Below, piece after piece: positions 50,002 through 59,594 of a DNA stretch of 64,000 nucleotides. The notes under the pieces are model-generated. The model saw only the letters and a list, made by a program, of their open reading frames with translations. It searched no databases and was not told the DNA's origin. The translations under genes were made by a program, and so were the position numbers. Positions within the stretch are counted from its first letter, which is position 1; each line of letters begins with the position of its first letter. Origin of the DNA: Catenulispora pinisilvae (GTDB lineage: Bacteria; Actinomycetota; Actinomycetes; Streptomycetales; Catenulisporaceae); the NCBI RefSeq assembly GCF_015356865.1, contig NZ_JAAFZA010000001.1, forward strand, positions 108,400 to 172,399. The letters run 5' to 3'.

Positions 50002-51681
50002 TCACAGCCCCGTGGTCGAGCGCGGATACGCGATGGTCTGGTCGGTCGCGATGTTGACCAGGTACGGCAGCCCCGAGGCGAACGCCCGGTCCAGGGCCGG
50101 CCCGATCTGCCCCGGGTCCGTGACGAACTCCCCGCCGCCGCCCAGCGCCTCGACGACCTTGTCGTAGCGGGCGTCCGGGTTCAGGTCGGCGGCGACGTCG
50201 TAGCCGTACAGCGCCTGCATCGGGTGCTTCTCCAAGCCCCAGCACGCGTTGTTGCCCATCACCATCACCACCGGCAGCCCGTGCCGCACCAGGGTGTCCA
50301 CGTCCATCAGCGAGAAGCCGGCGGCGCCGTCCCCGAACATCAGCACCACCTGCGAGGTCGGCCGCGCCAGCCGGGCCGCGATCGCGTAGCCCAGGCCGGT
50401 GCCCAGGCAGCCGTAGGGGCCCGGGTCCAGCCAGCAGCCGGCCCGGCCCGGCTCCACGAACCGGCCGGCGAACGACACGAAGTCGCCGCCGTCGCCGATC
50501 ACCACGGCGTCGTCGGCCAGCCGGGGCAGCAGTTCGCCGTAGACGCGGGCCGGGTGGATGGGGTCGGACGCGGACGTCAGCAGGTCCCGGTCGGCGGCGA
50601 TGGCCGCGGAGGCCTTGTCCTGCAACGCGGTCAGCCAGTCCGCGTAGGCACCGGATTTCGTACCCTTGCGCCAGGACTCCGCGATGCCCTCGAAGGCCGC
50701 GGCCAGGTCGCCGGCCGCGCTCGCCGCCAGCCCGACGTGGCTGCTGATCTGCTCCGGGGAGTCGACCAGGTGGACCACCGGCGCCAGCGGGTTGCCGTCA
50801 CGGCCGCCGAACAGCCCGTAGCCCAGGCGGAAGTCCAGCGGGGTGCCGACGACGATCACCAGGTCCGCGCCGCCGAACGCGGCCGAGCGGGCCCGGGTGA
50901 CCAGCTGCCGGTGGCCGCGCGGCAGGATGCCGCGGCCCATGCCGTTGGTGATCACCGGGACGCCGGTCTCCTCGGCGAAGGCCACCGCGGCGGTCTCGGC
51001 GCCGTCCATCCACACGTCGGAACCCAGCACCAGCACCGGCTTGGCGGCGCGGGCGAGCAGATCACCGATCTTCGCCAGCGCCTCCGGATCCGGGACGACC
51101 GCTTTGCGGGCTCCCACTGTCGGCAACGGCTTGGCGTCCACGTCGAACGCCGCCTCCAGCGACAGGTCGAGGAAGACCGGACCGCGATGCGGCGCGTCGG
51201 CCAGGGCGAAGGCGCCGTCCAGGTCGGCGGCCAGCGTCGCCGTGGTGTGCACGGTCGCCGAGTGCTTGGTCACCGGCGCCAGCAGCGGCGGGTGGTCCAG
51301 CTCCTGCAAGGCGCCCTTGCCCCAGTTGGAATCCGCGGCCCGGCCGCCGAGGACGACCACCGGTGAGCCGTTGAAGTGCGCGGTGGTCACCGCCGAGACG
51401 CCGTTGGTGATGCCCGGGCCGGCGGTCAGGACCGCCAGGCCCGGCTTGCGGGTCAGCTTGGCGGTGGCCTCGGCGGCGAAGACCGCGGTCTGCTCGTGCC
51501 GGACGTCCAGGATCGGCATCGGCGGGTCGGCCTTCACCGCTCCGTCGTAGAGCGAGAAGACGTGTCCGCCGGAGAGCGTGAACATGGTCTCCACGCCGTG
51601 CGCGCGGGCCACCTCGACGGAGATCTGGCCGCCGTGCAGCGGTCGCGGGCTTTCGGGCTGTGCTTCGGTCACGACGGTCAC
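50002..51681 (-). CDS. IlvG-like TPP-dependent enzyme (acetolactate synthase family)
   Basis: This enzyme of about 559 residues has the three TPP-enzyme domains. The N-terminal one has FTLSGGHVFSLYDG and the catalytic-type Glu in DVRHEQTAVFAAEATAKLTR. The FAD/ADP-like middle domain has GMGRGILPRGHRQL. The C-terminal domain has GCLGTGLGYAIAARLARP and the TPP motif GDGAAGFSLMDVDTLVRHGLPVVMVMGNN. It strongly resembles mycobacterial IlvG (Rv1820) as I recall it; oxalyl- or 2-hydroxyacyl-CoA lyases are alternatives. GTG 51681 is a guess among several starts. It is codirectional with the aldo/keto reductase 198 bp upstream. Confidence 0.85.
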   Translation of the reverse strand: MTVVTEAQPESPRPLHGGQISVEVARAHGVETMFTLSGGHVFSLYDGAVKADPPMPILDVRHEQTAVFAAEATAKLTRKPGLAVLTAGPGITNGVSAVTTAHFNGSPVVVLGGRAADSNWGKGALQELDHPPLLAPVTKHSATVHTTATLAADLDGAFALADAPHRGPVFLDLSLEAAFDVDAKPLPTVGARKAVVPDPEALAKIGDLLARAAKPVLVLGSDVWMDGAETAAVAFAEETGVPVITNGMGRGILPRGHRQLVTRARSAAFGGADLVIVVGTPLDFRLGYGLFGGRDGNPLAPVVHLVDSPEQISSHVGLAASAAGDLAAAFEGIAESWRKGTKSGAYADWLTALQDKASAAIAADRDLLTSASDPIHPARVYGELLPRLADDAVVIGDGGDFVSFAGRFVEPGRAGCWLDPGPYGCLGTGLGYAIAARLARPTSQVVLMFGDGAAGFSLMDVDTLVRHGLPVVMVMGNNACWGLEKHPMQALYGYDVAADLNPDARYDKVVEALGGGGEFVTDPGQIGPALDRAFASGLPYLVNIATDQTIAYPRSTTGL

Positions 51682-51879
51682 CTGTGGTCGGTTCGGGCGG
51701 ACTGGGGCGAAGTTACGAGTCAGTAGCTTTCCGCCCCGCTCCGGCTCGCGCAAGGGCCTGGAAGCCGATCCTCAGCACCCGGCGTCGAGGCGTCGGAGAG
51801 CTGACTTCACGGAACCCGCCGGCCTTGCAGGTGCTCGTCGTCCCGGCGAACAACCCGGCGACCGCCTCGCCGGATCGCG

Positions 51880-52965
51880 CTACACGCTCGCGGGTCCGAA
51901 CCCGGCTCCGGAGGCCTGGATCGCGGCGGTGACCTCGGCCTGATCCTGCTCGGTCAGCCGCAGCGCCCCCGCGTGCAGCCAGCCGTCCACCTGCGCGGCC
52001 GTGCGCGCCCCGACGATGGCCCCGGTGACGCCCGGCCAGGCCAGCGTCCACGCGATCGCGACCTCGGCGACGCTCACGCCGTGCCGCGCCGCGATCGGCC
52101 GCAGCGCCTCGGCCACCTGGAGGTTCGCGGCCAACCCGGAGGTGAAGTCCGGGCTCTCGCGGCGCCAGTCGTCGGCCGGCAGGTTCGCCACCCGCTCGGC
52201 CGAGAACGCCCCGGTGAGCAGGCCGGACTGCATCGGCGAGTAGACGATGACGCCGGTGTCGTGCTCCTTCGCCCACGCGATGTCCGCCGCGGCCGAGCGG
52301 TTGATCGCGGAGAACGGCGGCTGGACGGCGTCGACGTGCGCGATGGACTCGGCCACGGCCAACTGCTGCGCGCTGTGGTTGGACAGCGCGATCGCGCGCA
52401 CCTTGCCCTCCGCCCGCAGATCGGCCATCAGCTGCCAGTACTCGGCCAGCGGGGTGTGGTCCGGGGAGACCGAGCCGTCACCGGCGTCGCCGGGGGCGAA
52501 GCTCAGCGCCTTGCCGGTGTCCGGCCAGTGCACCTGGTAGAGGTCGACCTGCTCCACGCCCAGGCGCCGCAGCGAGGCCTCCAGCTCCCGGCGCACGCCG
52601 GCCGGCCGCATCGTGCGGATCGGCGCGGCCTGCGGGTTCTCCGGGTCCCAGACCAGCCCGGTCTTGGTGAAGATGTAGGGCCGGTCGGCCTCGGAGTAGG
52701 CCGAGACCGCCTTGCCGACCAGTTCCTCAGAGTGGCCGAGACCGTAGACCGGGGCGGTGTCGATCCAGTTGACGCCGGAGTCGACCGCGTGCCGGATCGC
52801 GGCGATCGACTCGGCGTCGTCGGTGGCGCCCCAGCTGTAGCTCCAGCCGCTGCCGGAGACGGCCCAGGAGCCGAAGCCGACGCCGGTGATGGTCAGGTCG
52901 GTGGTGCCGAGGCGGGCGGTGTCCAGGACGGTGTTCGTGCTCTGCTGCGTTGTCTCGTTCGTCAT
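51880..52965 (-). CDS. Aldo/keto reductase
   Basis: This 361-residue NADPH-dependent TIM-barrel reductase shows the tetrad in GVNWIDTAPVYGLGHSEELVG (Asp, Tyr), IFTKTGLVW (Lys) and VDLYQVHWPD (His). Later motifs are IALSNHSAQQL and IAWTLAWPGVTGAIVGARTAAQVDG. It belongs to the general stress protein 69/YghZ-like branch. It is divergent from an XRE/MmyB-type regulator at 53063, the gene arrangement usual for that regulator family, so it is the probable target. GCCTAGGCA and TTAGGCA elements lie in the 97-bp gap. Confidence 0.93.
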   Translation of the reverse strand: MTNETTQQSTNTVLDTARLGTTDLTITGVGFGSWAVSGSGWSYSWGATDDAESIAAIRHAVDSGVNWIDTAPVYGLGHSEELVGKAVSAYSEADRPYIFTKTGLVWDPENPQAAPIRTMRPAGVRRELEASLRRLGVEQVDLYQVHWPDTGKALSFAPGDAGDGSVSPDHTPLAEYWQLMADLRAEGKVRAIALSNHSAQQLAVAESIAHVDAVQPPFSAINRSAAADIAWAKEHDTGVIVYSPMQSGLLTGAFSAERVANLPADDWRRESPDFTSGLAANLQVAEALRPIAARHGVSVAEVAIAWTLAWPGVTGAIVGARTAAQVDGWLHAGALRLTEQDQAEVTAAIQASGAGFGPASV

Positions 52966-53062
52966 GCTTACGACGATCGGCCCTGCGCGGCCGGTTACCC
53001 AGGACCGCGCGAAGCCTAGGCACGGGATGACCAGGATGCGCCGCGCGTGTTAGGCAGGAGTC

Positions 53063-53899
53063 ATGACCCTGGACAGACGCGCCGAACTCGGCGAGTTCCT
53101 GCGCTCCCGGCGGGCCCGGCTGAACCCGGCCGACGTGGGCCTGCCCGACTACGGCGGCCGCCGCCGGGTTCCCGGGCTGCGCCGCGAGGAGTCGGCGCTG
53201 TTGGCCGGGGTGAGCGTGGACCACTACGTGCGGCTGGAACAGGGCCGTGCGCTCCAGTTCTCCGAGGAAGTCCTCGACGCCGTGGCCCGGGCGCTGAAGC
53301 TGGATCCGACCGAGCGCGAGCACCTGTACCGGCTGGCGCGGCCGGGCCAGTCGCAGGTGTATCAGGGGACTGGCAAGCGGGAGCCGCAGTGGGTACGGCC
53401 CGGGCTCCAGCGGTTGTTGGAGTCCACGACCGACGTCCCGGCGTACGTCGTCGGCCTGGGCACCGACGTGCTGGCTTGGAACGAGCTCGCGGCCGCGCTG
53501 CTGACCGACTTCGGGGTCCTGGAGCCGCATGAGCGGAACCTCGCCTGGCTGCTCTGCCACACCGAGCACTTCAGCGGGCTGTTCCAAGACCCGGCCGCGA
53601 AGATGGCGGACATCGCGGCATACCTGCGTTTCGACCTCGGTCGGCACCCCGATGATCCGGCGCTCGGCACGCTGATCGGACAGCTGTGCCGGAACCCGGA
53701 CTTCGCCGAGGTGTGGGCGCGGCACGACGTGCGCGACAAGACGCACGGCAGCTACACCTACCGGAACCCGGTCGTCGGCGAGATCACCCTGGAATACGAG
53801 ACCTTCCGTGCCCCCGACGACCCGGACCAGGCGCTGATCCTGCACACCGTGCCGGAGGGTTCGTCGTCCGAGGCGGCGCTGCGGCTGCTGGCGGCGTGA
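53063..53899 (+). CDS. XRE-family regulator with MmyB-like domain
   Basis: This 278-residue protein is the same length as the regulator at 26222 and clearly a paralogue. The HTH region reads LGEFLRSRRARLNPADVGLP, RRRVPGLRREESALLAGVSVDHYVRLEQGR. The C-terminal ligand domain has LLESTTDVPAYVVGLGTDVLAWNELAAALLTDFG and LCRNPDFAEVWARHDVRDKTHGSYTYRNPVVGEITL. It probably controls the divergent aldo/keto reductase. It is convergent with bioB, separated by 61 bp. Confidence 0.92.
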   Translation: MTLDRRAELGEFLRSRRARLNPADVGLPDYGGRRRVPGLRREESALLAGVSVDHYVRLEQGRALQFSEEVLDAVARALKLDPTEREHLYRLARPGQSQVYQGTGKREPQWVRPGLQRLLESTTDVPAYVVGLGTDVLAWNELAAALLTDFGVLEPHERNLAWLLCHTEHFSGLFQDPAAKMADIAAYLRFDLGRHPDDPALGTLIGQLCRNPDFAEVWARHDVRDKTHGSYTYRNPVVGEITLEYETFRAPDDPDQALILHTVPEGSSSEAALRLLAA

Positions 53900-53960
53900 A
53901 CGGCGACGGCCCGGGTCGGATGACCGCCCCGGACCGCCCGGTGGCCGTGTCGGCCGGCCG

Positions 53961-54974
53961 TCACAGCGTCTTCGACAGCTCCTTGATCGGCATCTCCAGC
54001 TTGGTCAGCAGCGCCAGGTCCTCCTCGGGGGAGCGGCCCAGCGTCGTCAGGTAGTTGCCGACGATGACCGCGTTGATCCCGCCCAGCAGCCCCTGCTCGG
54101 TGCCCAGGTCGCCCAGGGTGATCTCGCGGCCGCCGGCGTAGCGCAGGATGGTGCGCGGCAGCGCCAGCCGGAAGGCGGCGATGGTCTTCAGCGCCTCCTT
54201 GGCGCCGAGCGGCTCCAACTCGCCGAACGGCGTGCCCGGGCGCGGGTTGAGGAAGTTGAGCGGGACCTCGTCCGGGGTCAGGGACGCCAGCTGCGCGGCG
54301 AACTCGGCGCGCTGCTCCAGGCTCTCGCCCATGCCGACGATGCCGCCGCAGCAGACCTCCATGCCGGCGTCGCGGACCATCGTCAGGGTTTCCCAGCGCT
54401 CCTCCCAGGTGTGGGTGGTGACCACGTTGGGGAAGTGGGAGCGCGCGGTCTCCAGGTTGTGGTTGTAGCGGTGCACACCCATGTCGGCCAGGTCGTCGAC
54501 CTGCTCCTGGGTCAGCATCCCGAGCGAGGCGGCGACCTGGATGTCGACCGCGTCCTGGATCGCCTTCACGCCCTGGCGCATCTGCTTCATCAGGCGCTCG
54601 TCCGGGCCGCGGACCGCCGCGACGATGCAGAACTCGGTGGCGCCGGTGGCCGCGGTCTGCTTGGCCGCCTCGACGAGTTCGGGGATGTTCAGCCACGCGG
54701 CGCGCACCGGCGAGGGGAACAGGCCGGACTGCGAGCAGAAGTGGCAGTCCTCCGGGCAGCCGCCGGTCTTCACCGAGACGATGCCCTCGACCTCGACCTC
54801 CGGGCCGCACCACTTCTCGCGGACCTCGTGCGCCAGCCGCAACAGCTCCGGCAGCGCCTCGTCGGGCAGCCGCAGGACTTGAAGCACCTGCTCCTCGGTC
54901 AGCCCCACGCCCTCGTCCAGCACCTGGCGCCGGGCGGCGCCGAGGATATCGAGGTCTTGTTCAGTGGTTGTCAT
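53961..54974 (-). CDS. bioB: Biotin synthase
   Basis: This 337-residue radical-SAM enzyme inserts sulphur into dethiobiotin. The 4Fe-4S motif [10 protein letters not shown] has Cys73, Cys77 and Cys80. Further marks are [69 protein letters not shown] and [14 protein letters not shown]. It starts three bases after the bioD stop, so bioD-bioB are an operon. bioA and bioF are not in the window. Its helper bsaP is at 41.1 kb rather than beside it. Confidence 0.97.
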   Translation of the reverse strand: MTTTEQDLDILGAARRQVLDEGVGLTEEQVLQVLRLPDEALPELLRLAHEVREKWCGPEVEVEGIVSVKTGGCPEDCHFCSQSGLFPSPVRAAWLNIPELVEAAKQTAATGATEFCIVAAVRGPDERLMKQMRQGVKAIQDAVDIQVAASLGMLTQEQVDDLADMGVHRYNHNLETARSHFPNVVTTHTWEERWETLTMVRDAGMEVCCGGIVGMGESLEQRAEFAAQLASLTPDEVPLNFLNPRPGTPFGELEPLGAKEALKTIAAFRLALPRTILRYAGGREITLGDLGTEQGLLGGINAVIVGNYLTTLGRSPEEDLALLTKLEMPIKELSKTL

Positions 54975-54977
54975 AAG

Positions 54978-55706
54978 TCAGGCCGCCTTCCGAGGGTCCC
55001 AGGTCTGCCGAAATTCTGCCGGATCGAAGGTGCCGCCGAACGCCGGGGCCAGTCCGGCCCGGGCGGCGAGCAGGAAGTCGGCGGGATCGAGCCGCCCGGC
55101 GCCTTCGGGGAGCGCGCCGGCCAGGGGGCGGGCGCCGATCGTCTCCAGGTCGCGGATGTTGCTGCGCATCGCCAGGTCCGGTGTGGTCGGCCAGGAGCCC
55201 AGCACGATGCCGGCCAGGTCCAGACCGCGGGCGGCCATCGCCTCCAGGGTGAGCGCGGCGATGTTCAGGGTGCCCAGGTGAGGGTGCGCGACCAGCAGCA
55301 GCGGCGCCTTGAGCGCGTGCGCCAGGTCGGCCAGGGTGCTGCCGTCCTCGTCGTTGCGGACCAGCAGGCCCCCGGCGCCCTCGACGAGGACCAGTCGCCG
55401 ATTGTCGGCCAGGTCCTGGATGCGCCGGACGGTGTCGTCGAAGTCCAGCGGCGCTATGCCGGAGCGGCGGGCGGCGGCGGCCGGGGAGAGCGGGTCCGGG
55501 TAGCGGACGTACTCGTGCAGATCGGTCACACCGGCCAGCTGCCGCACGGTCGCCAGATCGCCGGGCCCGTCGGGGGTGACCCCGGTCTGCGCCGGCTTCA
55601 CCACGGCCACGGAGCTGCCGCGGGTGGCGGCCAGGGTGGCGACGGCGGCCGTGACGACGGTCTTGCCGACGTCGGTGTTGGTTCCGGTGACTACGACGAT
55701 GGACAC
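54978..55706 (-). CDS. bioD: Dethiobiotin synthetase
   Basis: This 242-residue enzyme closes the ureido ring with ATP and CO2. The P-loop is VVVTGTNTDVGKTVV at residues 4-18. The Lys of AVVKPAQTGV and the acidic/glycine motif LVLVEGAGGLLVRNDEDGSTLADLA follow. Later ILGSWP-like (IVLGSWPTT) and PLAGALPEGAG are as in the family. It is first in the bioDB operon. No BirA-type operator was recognised upstream. Confidence 0.95.
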   Translation of the reverse strand: MSIVVVTGTNTDVGKTVVTAAVATLAATRGSSVAVVKPAQTGVTPDGPGDLATVRQLAGVTDLHEYVRYPDPLSPAAAARRSGIAPLDFDDTVRRIQDLADNRRLVLVEGAGGLLVRNDEDGSTLADLAHALKAPLLLVAHPHLGTLNIAALTLEAMAARGLDLAGIVLGSWPTTPDLAMRSNIRDLETIGARPLAGALPEGAGRLDPADFLLAARAGLAPAFGGTFDPAEFRQTWDPRKAA

Positions 55707-55803
55707 GACGCGACTTTACGGCAGGCCCTGGCCCCGGCCGTGCGATCGCGGGGTGAGTTGGGACACGCTGTGCCGGTCGAGCCGCTCCCGGCCGGCCGGC
55801 CCG

Positions 55804-56613
55804 CTACTCGCCGTCGGGCCGCTTCAACCGCGCCACGAACTTGTACCGGTCGCCGCGGTAGACCGAGCGCACCCACTCCACCGGCTCGCCCTCGGTGTCG
55901 ATCGAGTGCCGGGACAGCAGCAGCATCGGCAGGCCGGTGTCGGTGCCGAGCAGGCCGGCCTCGGTCGGGGTGGCCAGCGCGGTCTCGATGGTCTCCTCGG
56001 CCTCGCCCAGATGCACGCCGTACTCCTCGGCCAGCGCCGTGTACAGCGAGGAGTAGCGGCCGAGCAGCTTGCGCAGATTGGGGAACCGCTGCTGGGACAG
56101 GTGCGTGGTCTCGATCGCCATCGGCTCGCCGTTGGCCAGTCGCAGCCGGCTGATCCGCAGCACCTTGGCCGAGGCCCGGATGCCCAGCCGCTCGCCGAGT
56201 TCCACGCCGGCGGCGACGTATTCCATCTCCAGCAGCCGCGAGGTCGGCTCCAGCCCCTGGGCCCGCATGTCCTCGGTGTAAGAGGTCAGCTGTAGCGACT
56301 GCGCCACCTTCGGCTTGGCCACGAAGGTGCCCTTGCCCTGGATCCGCTCCAGCCGGCCCTCCACCACCAGCTCGGCCAGCGCCTGCCGGACGGTGGTGCG
56401 CGAGGTGTCGAACTCGGTCGCGAGCAGGCGTTCCGGGGGGACCGGGGTGCCCGGGGGCATCGTCTGGGTGAGATCGAGCAGGTGTTGCTTCAGGCGGTAG
56501 TACTTCGGCACGCGCACGGTTTCCAGGGCGGATTCCAGCCCTGATTCCAGCGGCGGGCTCTGGGTCGGCGGCCCTTGCGCCTCCAGAGCGATGTTCGCGG
56601 GTTCTGCGGTCAT
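55804..56613 (-). CDS. dasR: GntR/HutC-type regulator DasR
   Basis: This 270-residue regulator matches S. coelicolor DasR very closely. The DNA-binding domain shows [69 protein letters not shown]. The UTRA effector domain shows [43 protein letters not shown] and [23 protein letters not shown]. DasR represses chitin/GlcNAc genes and is released by glucosamine-6-phosphate. The N-terminal 35 residues are poorly conserved. GAGGAGGGG supports ATG 56613. It is divergent from dasA. Confidence 0.95.
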   Translation of the reverse strand: MTAEPANIALEAQGPPTQSPPLESGLESALETVRVPKYYRLKQHLLDLTQTMPPGTPVPPERLLATEFDTSRTTVRQALAELVVEGRLERIQGKGTFVAKPKVAQSLQLTSYTEDMRAQGLEPTSRLLEMEYVAAGVELGERLGIRASAKVLRISRLRLANGEPMAIETTHLSQQRFPNLRKLLGRYSSLYTALAEEYGVHLGEAEETIETALATPTEAGLLGTDTGLPMLLLSRHSIDTEGEPVEWVRSVYRGDRYKFVARLKRPDGE

Positions 56614-56792
56614 GAACGGCCCCTCCTCGTGGCCCAAAGTGCCATGGACCCGCGTGTGTGTCCAGCCGGGCGATCTCGGTGCCGACTTTGTTCGGATACC
56701 GGGGTTTACCTGGGACGGGATTATGTATGTCAGTGCTGGTTGCGTCTTGGTAACGGCTTGGACAACCGAGGTCGCGCAGTCTTGACGGCCCC

Positions 56793-56808
56793 AGTGGTCT
56801 ATGCCAGT
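56793..56808. promoter_or_regulatory. DasR operator (dre) site 1
   Basis: AGTGGTCTATGCCAGT matches the dre consensus ACTGGTCTAGACCAGT at 13 of 16 positions. It lies ten bases after a TTGACG (56783-56788), a possible dasA -35 box, in the otherwise gene-free 434-bp gap 56614-57047. Repression of dasABC is expected. Confidence 0.75.
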
Positions 56809-56814
56809 CTCCGG

Positions 56815-56830
56815 ACTGGTCTAAACCAAT
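56815..56830. promoter_or_regulatory. DasR operator (dre) site 2
   Basis: ACTGGTCTAAACCAAT matches the dre consensus at 14 of 16 positions. It begins 22 bp after site 1, about two helical turns, on the same DNA face. The facing half-sites also form a perfect CCAGTC/GACTGG inverted repeat (56804-56819). Confidence 0.85.
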
Positions 56831-57047
56831 CGGGAAGGGTCCGCCAGGCGCTTCAGGAGGCGCTTCACGGCGGTGGTACACAGCCCTGTGATTCCCGGGT
56901 GCCGACCACAACAGATCCACGAGATCCGGATACACCGGTCAACGCAGCACGGGACGGCATCGCTCAGGGTTGCCGTGTCGCGCGGTCGGTGAGTCCTTGG
57001 TGGTCGCCGTGGGTCTTTCAGATCCCTCACCTACCAAGGAGTACGGC

Positions 57048-58433
57048 ATGAGGCGCAAGCTCATAGCCCTGTCGTCGGCGGCCGTGGCCGTGGCGCTCAT
57101 GGCTTCCGCGTGCAGCTCGTCGAAGTCCGGTGGCGACTCGGCGAGTGGCACCGGCACCACCGCGGCCCCGTCCTCGAACCAGCTGGGTTCCGGCGGCACC
57201 GGCTCCACCGGGTCGCCGATCACCACGGACGGCAAGGGCAAGACCGTCAACATCTGGCTGATGCAGGACGCGCAGAAGGGCTGGGAGAACGTCGTCGACC
57301 AGGCCAACCAGCGCTTCACCGCCGAGACCGGCGCCCAGGTGAAGATCAACTGGCAGACCTGGACCAACTACGGCCAGACCGTGGACGCCGCCATCGGCTC
57401 CTCGTCGGCCCCGGACGCGATCGAGCTGGGCAACACCCAGACCGCCAAGTACATCGGCGCGAACCAGCTGGTCGACCTGACCGGGGACAAGTCCAAGTTC
57501 GACAACTCCGGCGCCTGGCTGGACAGCCTGGCCGCCTCCGGCGCCTCGCCGGACGGCAGCAAGCAGTACGCGATCCCCTACTACGCCGGCTCGCGCGTCC
57601 TGATCTACCGCAAGGACCTGTGGGACGCGGCCGGGGTGACCACCGCGCCCACCACCGTCGAGGAGCTGAAGGCGGACCTGGACAAGGTCAAGACCGCCAA
57701 TGCCGCCAAGCCCAACTTCTCGGCGCTCTACCTGCCGGGCCAGAACTGGTACACCGCCATCTCCTTCGGCGCCGGCACCTACGGCGTCAACGGCGTCATC
57801 GCCAAGTCCGACGGCAACAGCTGGACCGGCACGATGACCGACCCGAAGTTCCTGCAGGGCATCCAGACCTGGGACGACCTGCAGAAGAACTACTCGGTCG
57901 GCGGCGCCACCAAGGACGAGACCGACCAGGACGCCCTGATGGCCAAGGGCAACATCTCGGCCATCATCGGCAACGGCTGGGAGGCCGCGCAGGTCTACGA
58001 CCCCAAGGTCGGCGACCCGACGCTGAAGCCCGACCTGGCCGAGATCGCCGTGCCCGGCGTGACCGCGGCCGCGCCGACCCCGGCGTTCCTGGGCGGCTCG
58101 AACCTGGCCGTGCCGAGCAAGGCGGCCAACAGCAAGCTCGGTGAGGAGTGGATCCGCATCTTCACCGACACCACCAGCATGAAGCTGCTGGCGCAGAAGG
58201 CGATCCCGAACAACAAGACCCAGATCGACGACTACATCGCCGCCGACCCGGCCAACAAGGCCACCGGCGACGCGGCCAAGGGCGTCACCTGGTTCATCCC
58301 GAACTCGCCGAACTGGGCCCCGGCCGACGAGACCCAGCTGAAGACCGCGTTCGGGCAGATCGCCTCCGGTCAGGATCCGGCGACCGTGCTGAAGAGTCTT
58401 CAGGACAGCATCCTGAAGGACCTCAACAGCTAG
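57048..58433 (+). CDS. dasA: N,N'-diacetylchitobiose ABC transporter substrate-binding lipoprotein
   Basis: This 461-residue lipoprotein has signal MRRKLIALSSAAVAVALMASAC with Cys22 as the lipidated residue, then a Ser/Gly/Thr-rich tether. The mature part is a type I sugar-binding protein: VNIWLMQDAQKGWENVVDQANQRF, DAIELGNTQTAKYIGANQLVDLTG, IPYYAGSRVLIYRKDLWDAAGV, GNISAIIGNGWEAAQVYDP and AFLGGSNLAVPSKAANSKLGEEWIR. With DasR and dre sites it matches DasA, the chitobiose/GlcNAc binding protein. AAGGAG precedes ATG 57048. A hairpin follows before dasB. Confidence 0.92.
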   Translation: MRRKLIALSSAAVAVALMASACSSSKSGGDSASGTGTTAAPSSNQLGSGGTGSTGSPITTDGKGKTVNIWLMQDAQKGWENVVDQANQRFTAETGAQVKINWQTWTNYGQTVDAAIGSSSAPDAIELGNTQTAKYIGANQLVDLTGDKSKFDNSGAWLDSLAASGASPDGSKQYAIPYYAGSRVLIYRKDLWDAAGVTTAPTTVEELKADLDKVKTANAAKPNFSALYLPGQNWYTAISFGAGTYGVNGVIAKSDGNSWTGTMTDPKFLQGIQTWDDLQKNYSVGGATKDETDQDALMAKGNISAIIGNGWEAAQVYDPKVGDPTLKPDLAEIAVPGVTAAAPTPAFLGGSNLAVPSKAANSKLGEEWIRIFTDTTSMKLLAQKAIPNNKTQIDDYIAADPANKATGDAAKGVTWFIPNSPNWAPADETQLKTAFGQIASGQDPATVLKSLQDSILKDLNS

Positions 58434-58526
58434 TTCGCGACTGATCGACAAAGGGGGGAGCGGAGTGCGGCCGGCTGGGGAGCCGGTCGCACCGCCGCAG
58501 CGCACCCCGTCAGAGAACACCTGAGT

Positions 58527-58562
58527 GGCCGGCGTCGTGAGGGGGGGTCCTCACCGCCGGCC
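58527..58562 (+). terminator. Intercistronic hairpin between dasA and dasB
   Basis: Outer arms GGCCGGCG/CGCCGGCC and inner arms GTGAGG/CCTCAC form a bulged 14-bp stem in the 192-bp gap. No T-run follows. It probably attenuates transcription or protects the dasA 3' end, giving more binding protein than permease. Confidence 0.65.
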
Positions 58563-58625
58563 GCTTCCTTGCCGCCGCCTGCGAGTCGCCATCAGCGCCG
58601 GGCGCCCGAGAGGATCGCGGATCCG

Positions 58626-59594
58626 ATGAGTGTTATCCAGAACCGGCCTTCCCAACGGGAGGTCCAAAGTCCACCGCCGAAACGGCGGGGCGTGACCGTG
58701 CGGGGCAAGTCCCTGCCCTATCTCTTCCTGGTGCCCTCGGTCGTCGTGCTCGCGACGATGATGGGCTATCCGCTGGTGCGGATGGTCCTGCTGGCGTTCC
58801 AGAACATGAACAACTACCGCAAGTTCGTCAATCCCAGCCTGGTCAGCTACGTCGGCTTCCAGACCTTCAGCTCGATCCTGTCGGACCCGCTGTTCTGGCA
58901 GGTGATCCGCCGGACCCTGGTCTGGACGGCGCTGAACGTCGCCCTGAGCATGCTCATCGCGATGGCCATCGCCGCGCTGCTGGGCCGGATCTCGCCCTGG
59001 GCCCGGGTCACCCTGATCACGGTGCTGCTGTTCGTCTGGTCCATGCCGACGATCGTCACCGGCACCGTGTTCCGCTGGCTGTTCGACAACGCCTACGGCG
59101 TCATCGACTACATCCTCTACCTGGTCGGCTTCAAGGGGATGCTGCACCACGACTGGTTCGCCGACCCGAATCAGGGCCTGTACGTCGTGGTCACCTCGGT
59201 GGTGGTCTGGGGCGCGCTGCCGTTCCTGGTCCTGGCCCTGCACGCGGGTATGACGCAGGTGCCCACCGAGCTCAAGGAAGCGGCCCGGGTGGACGGCGCC
59301 TCGCCGTTGCAGGTCTACCGGAACGTGACGCTGCCGATCCTGCGGCCGCTGCTGATGATCACCACGGCGCTGTCCTTCATCTGGGACTTCCAGGTCTTCA
59401 ACCAGATCTGGACCATGCGCAACGGCGCGCCCGAGCAGGGCTACTGGACCATCGGCGTCTACCTGTTCGAGCAGGCCTTCGACCGGAACCGGTACAGCGA
59501 CGGCGCGGTCATCTCGGTCGCGATGATCGTCGTCATGATGCTGGTGCTCGTCTTCTACATCCGTCAGATGCTCAGGATCGGGGATCAGAAGTGA
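58626..59594 (+). CDS. dasB: Chitobiose ABC transporter permease
   Basis: This 322-residue permease of the MalF type has six membrane segments. The cytoplasmic EAA loop reads VPTELKEAARVDGASPLQVYRNVTLPIL. The first span is SLPYLFLVPSVVVLATMMGYPLVRMVLLAF. Context (DasR, DasA, DasC) identifies it as DasB. The ATPase is not encoded here; in Streptomyces a shared MsiK supplies energy. ATG 58626 has GAGAGGA 12 bases upstream. The stop overlaps dasC (GTGA). Confidence 0.92.
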   Translation: MSVIQNRPSQREVQSPPPKRRGVTVRGKSLPYLFLVPSVVVLATMMGYPLVRMVLLAFQNMNNYRKFVNPSLVSYVGFQTFSSILSDPLFWQVIRRTLVWTALNVALSMLIAMAIAALLGRISPWARVTLITVLLFVWSMPTIVTGTVFRWLFDNAYGVIDYILYLVGFKGMLHHDWFADPNQGLYVVVTSVVVWGALPFLVLALHAGMTQVPTELKEAARVDGASPLQVYRNVTLPILRPLLMITTALSFIWDFQVFNQIWTMRNGAPEQGYWTIGVYLFEQAFDRNRYSDGAVISVAMIVVMMLVLVFYIRQMLRIGDQK

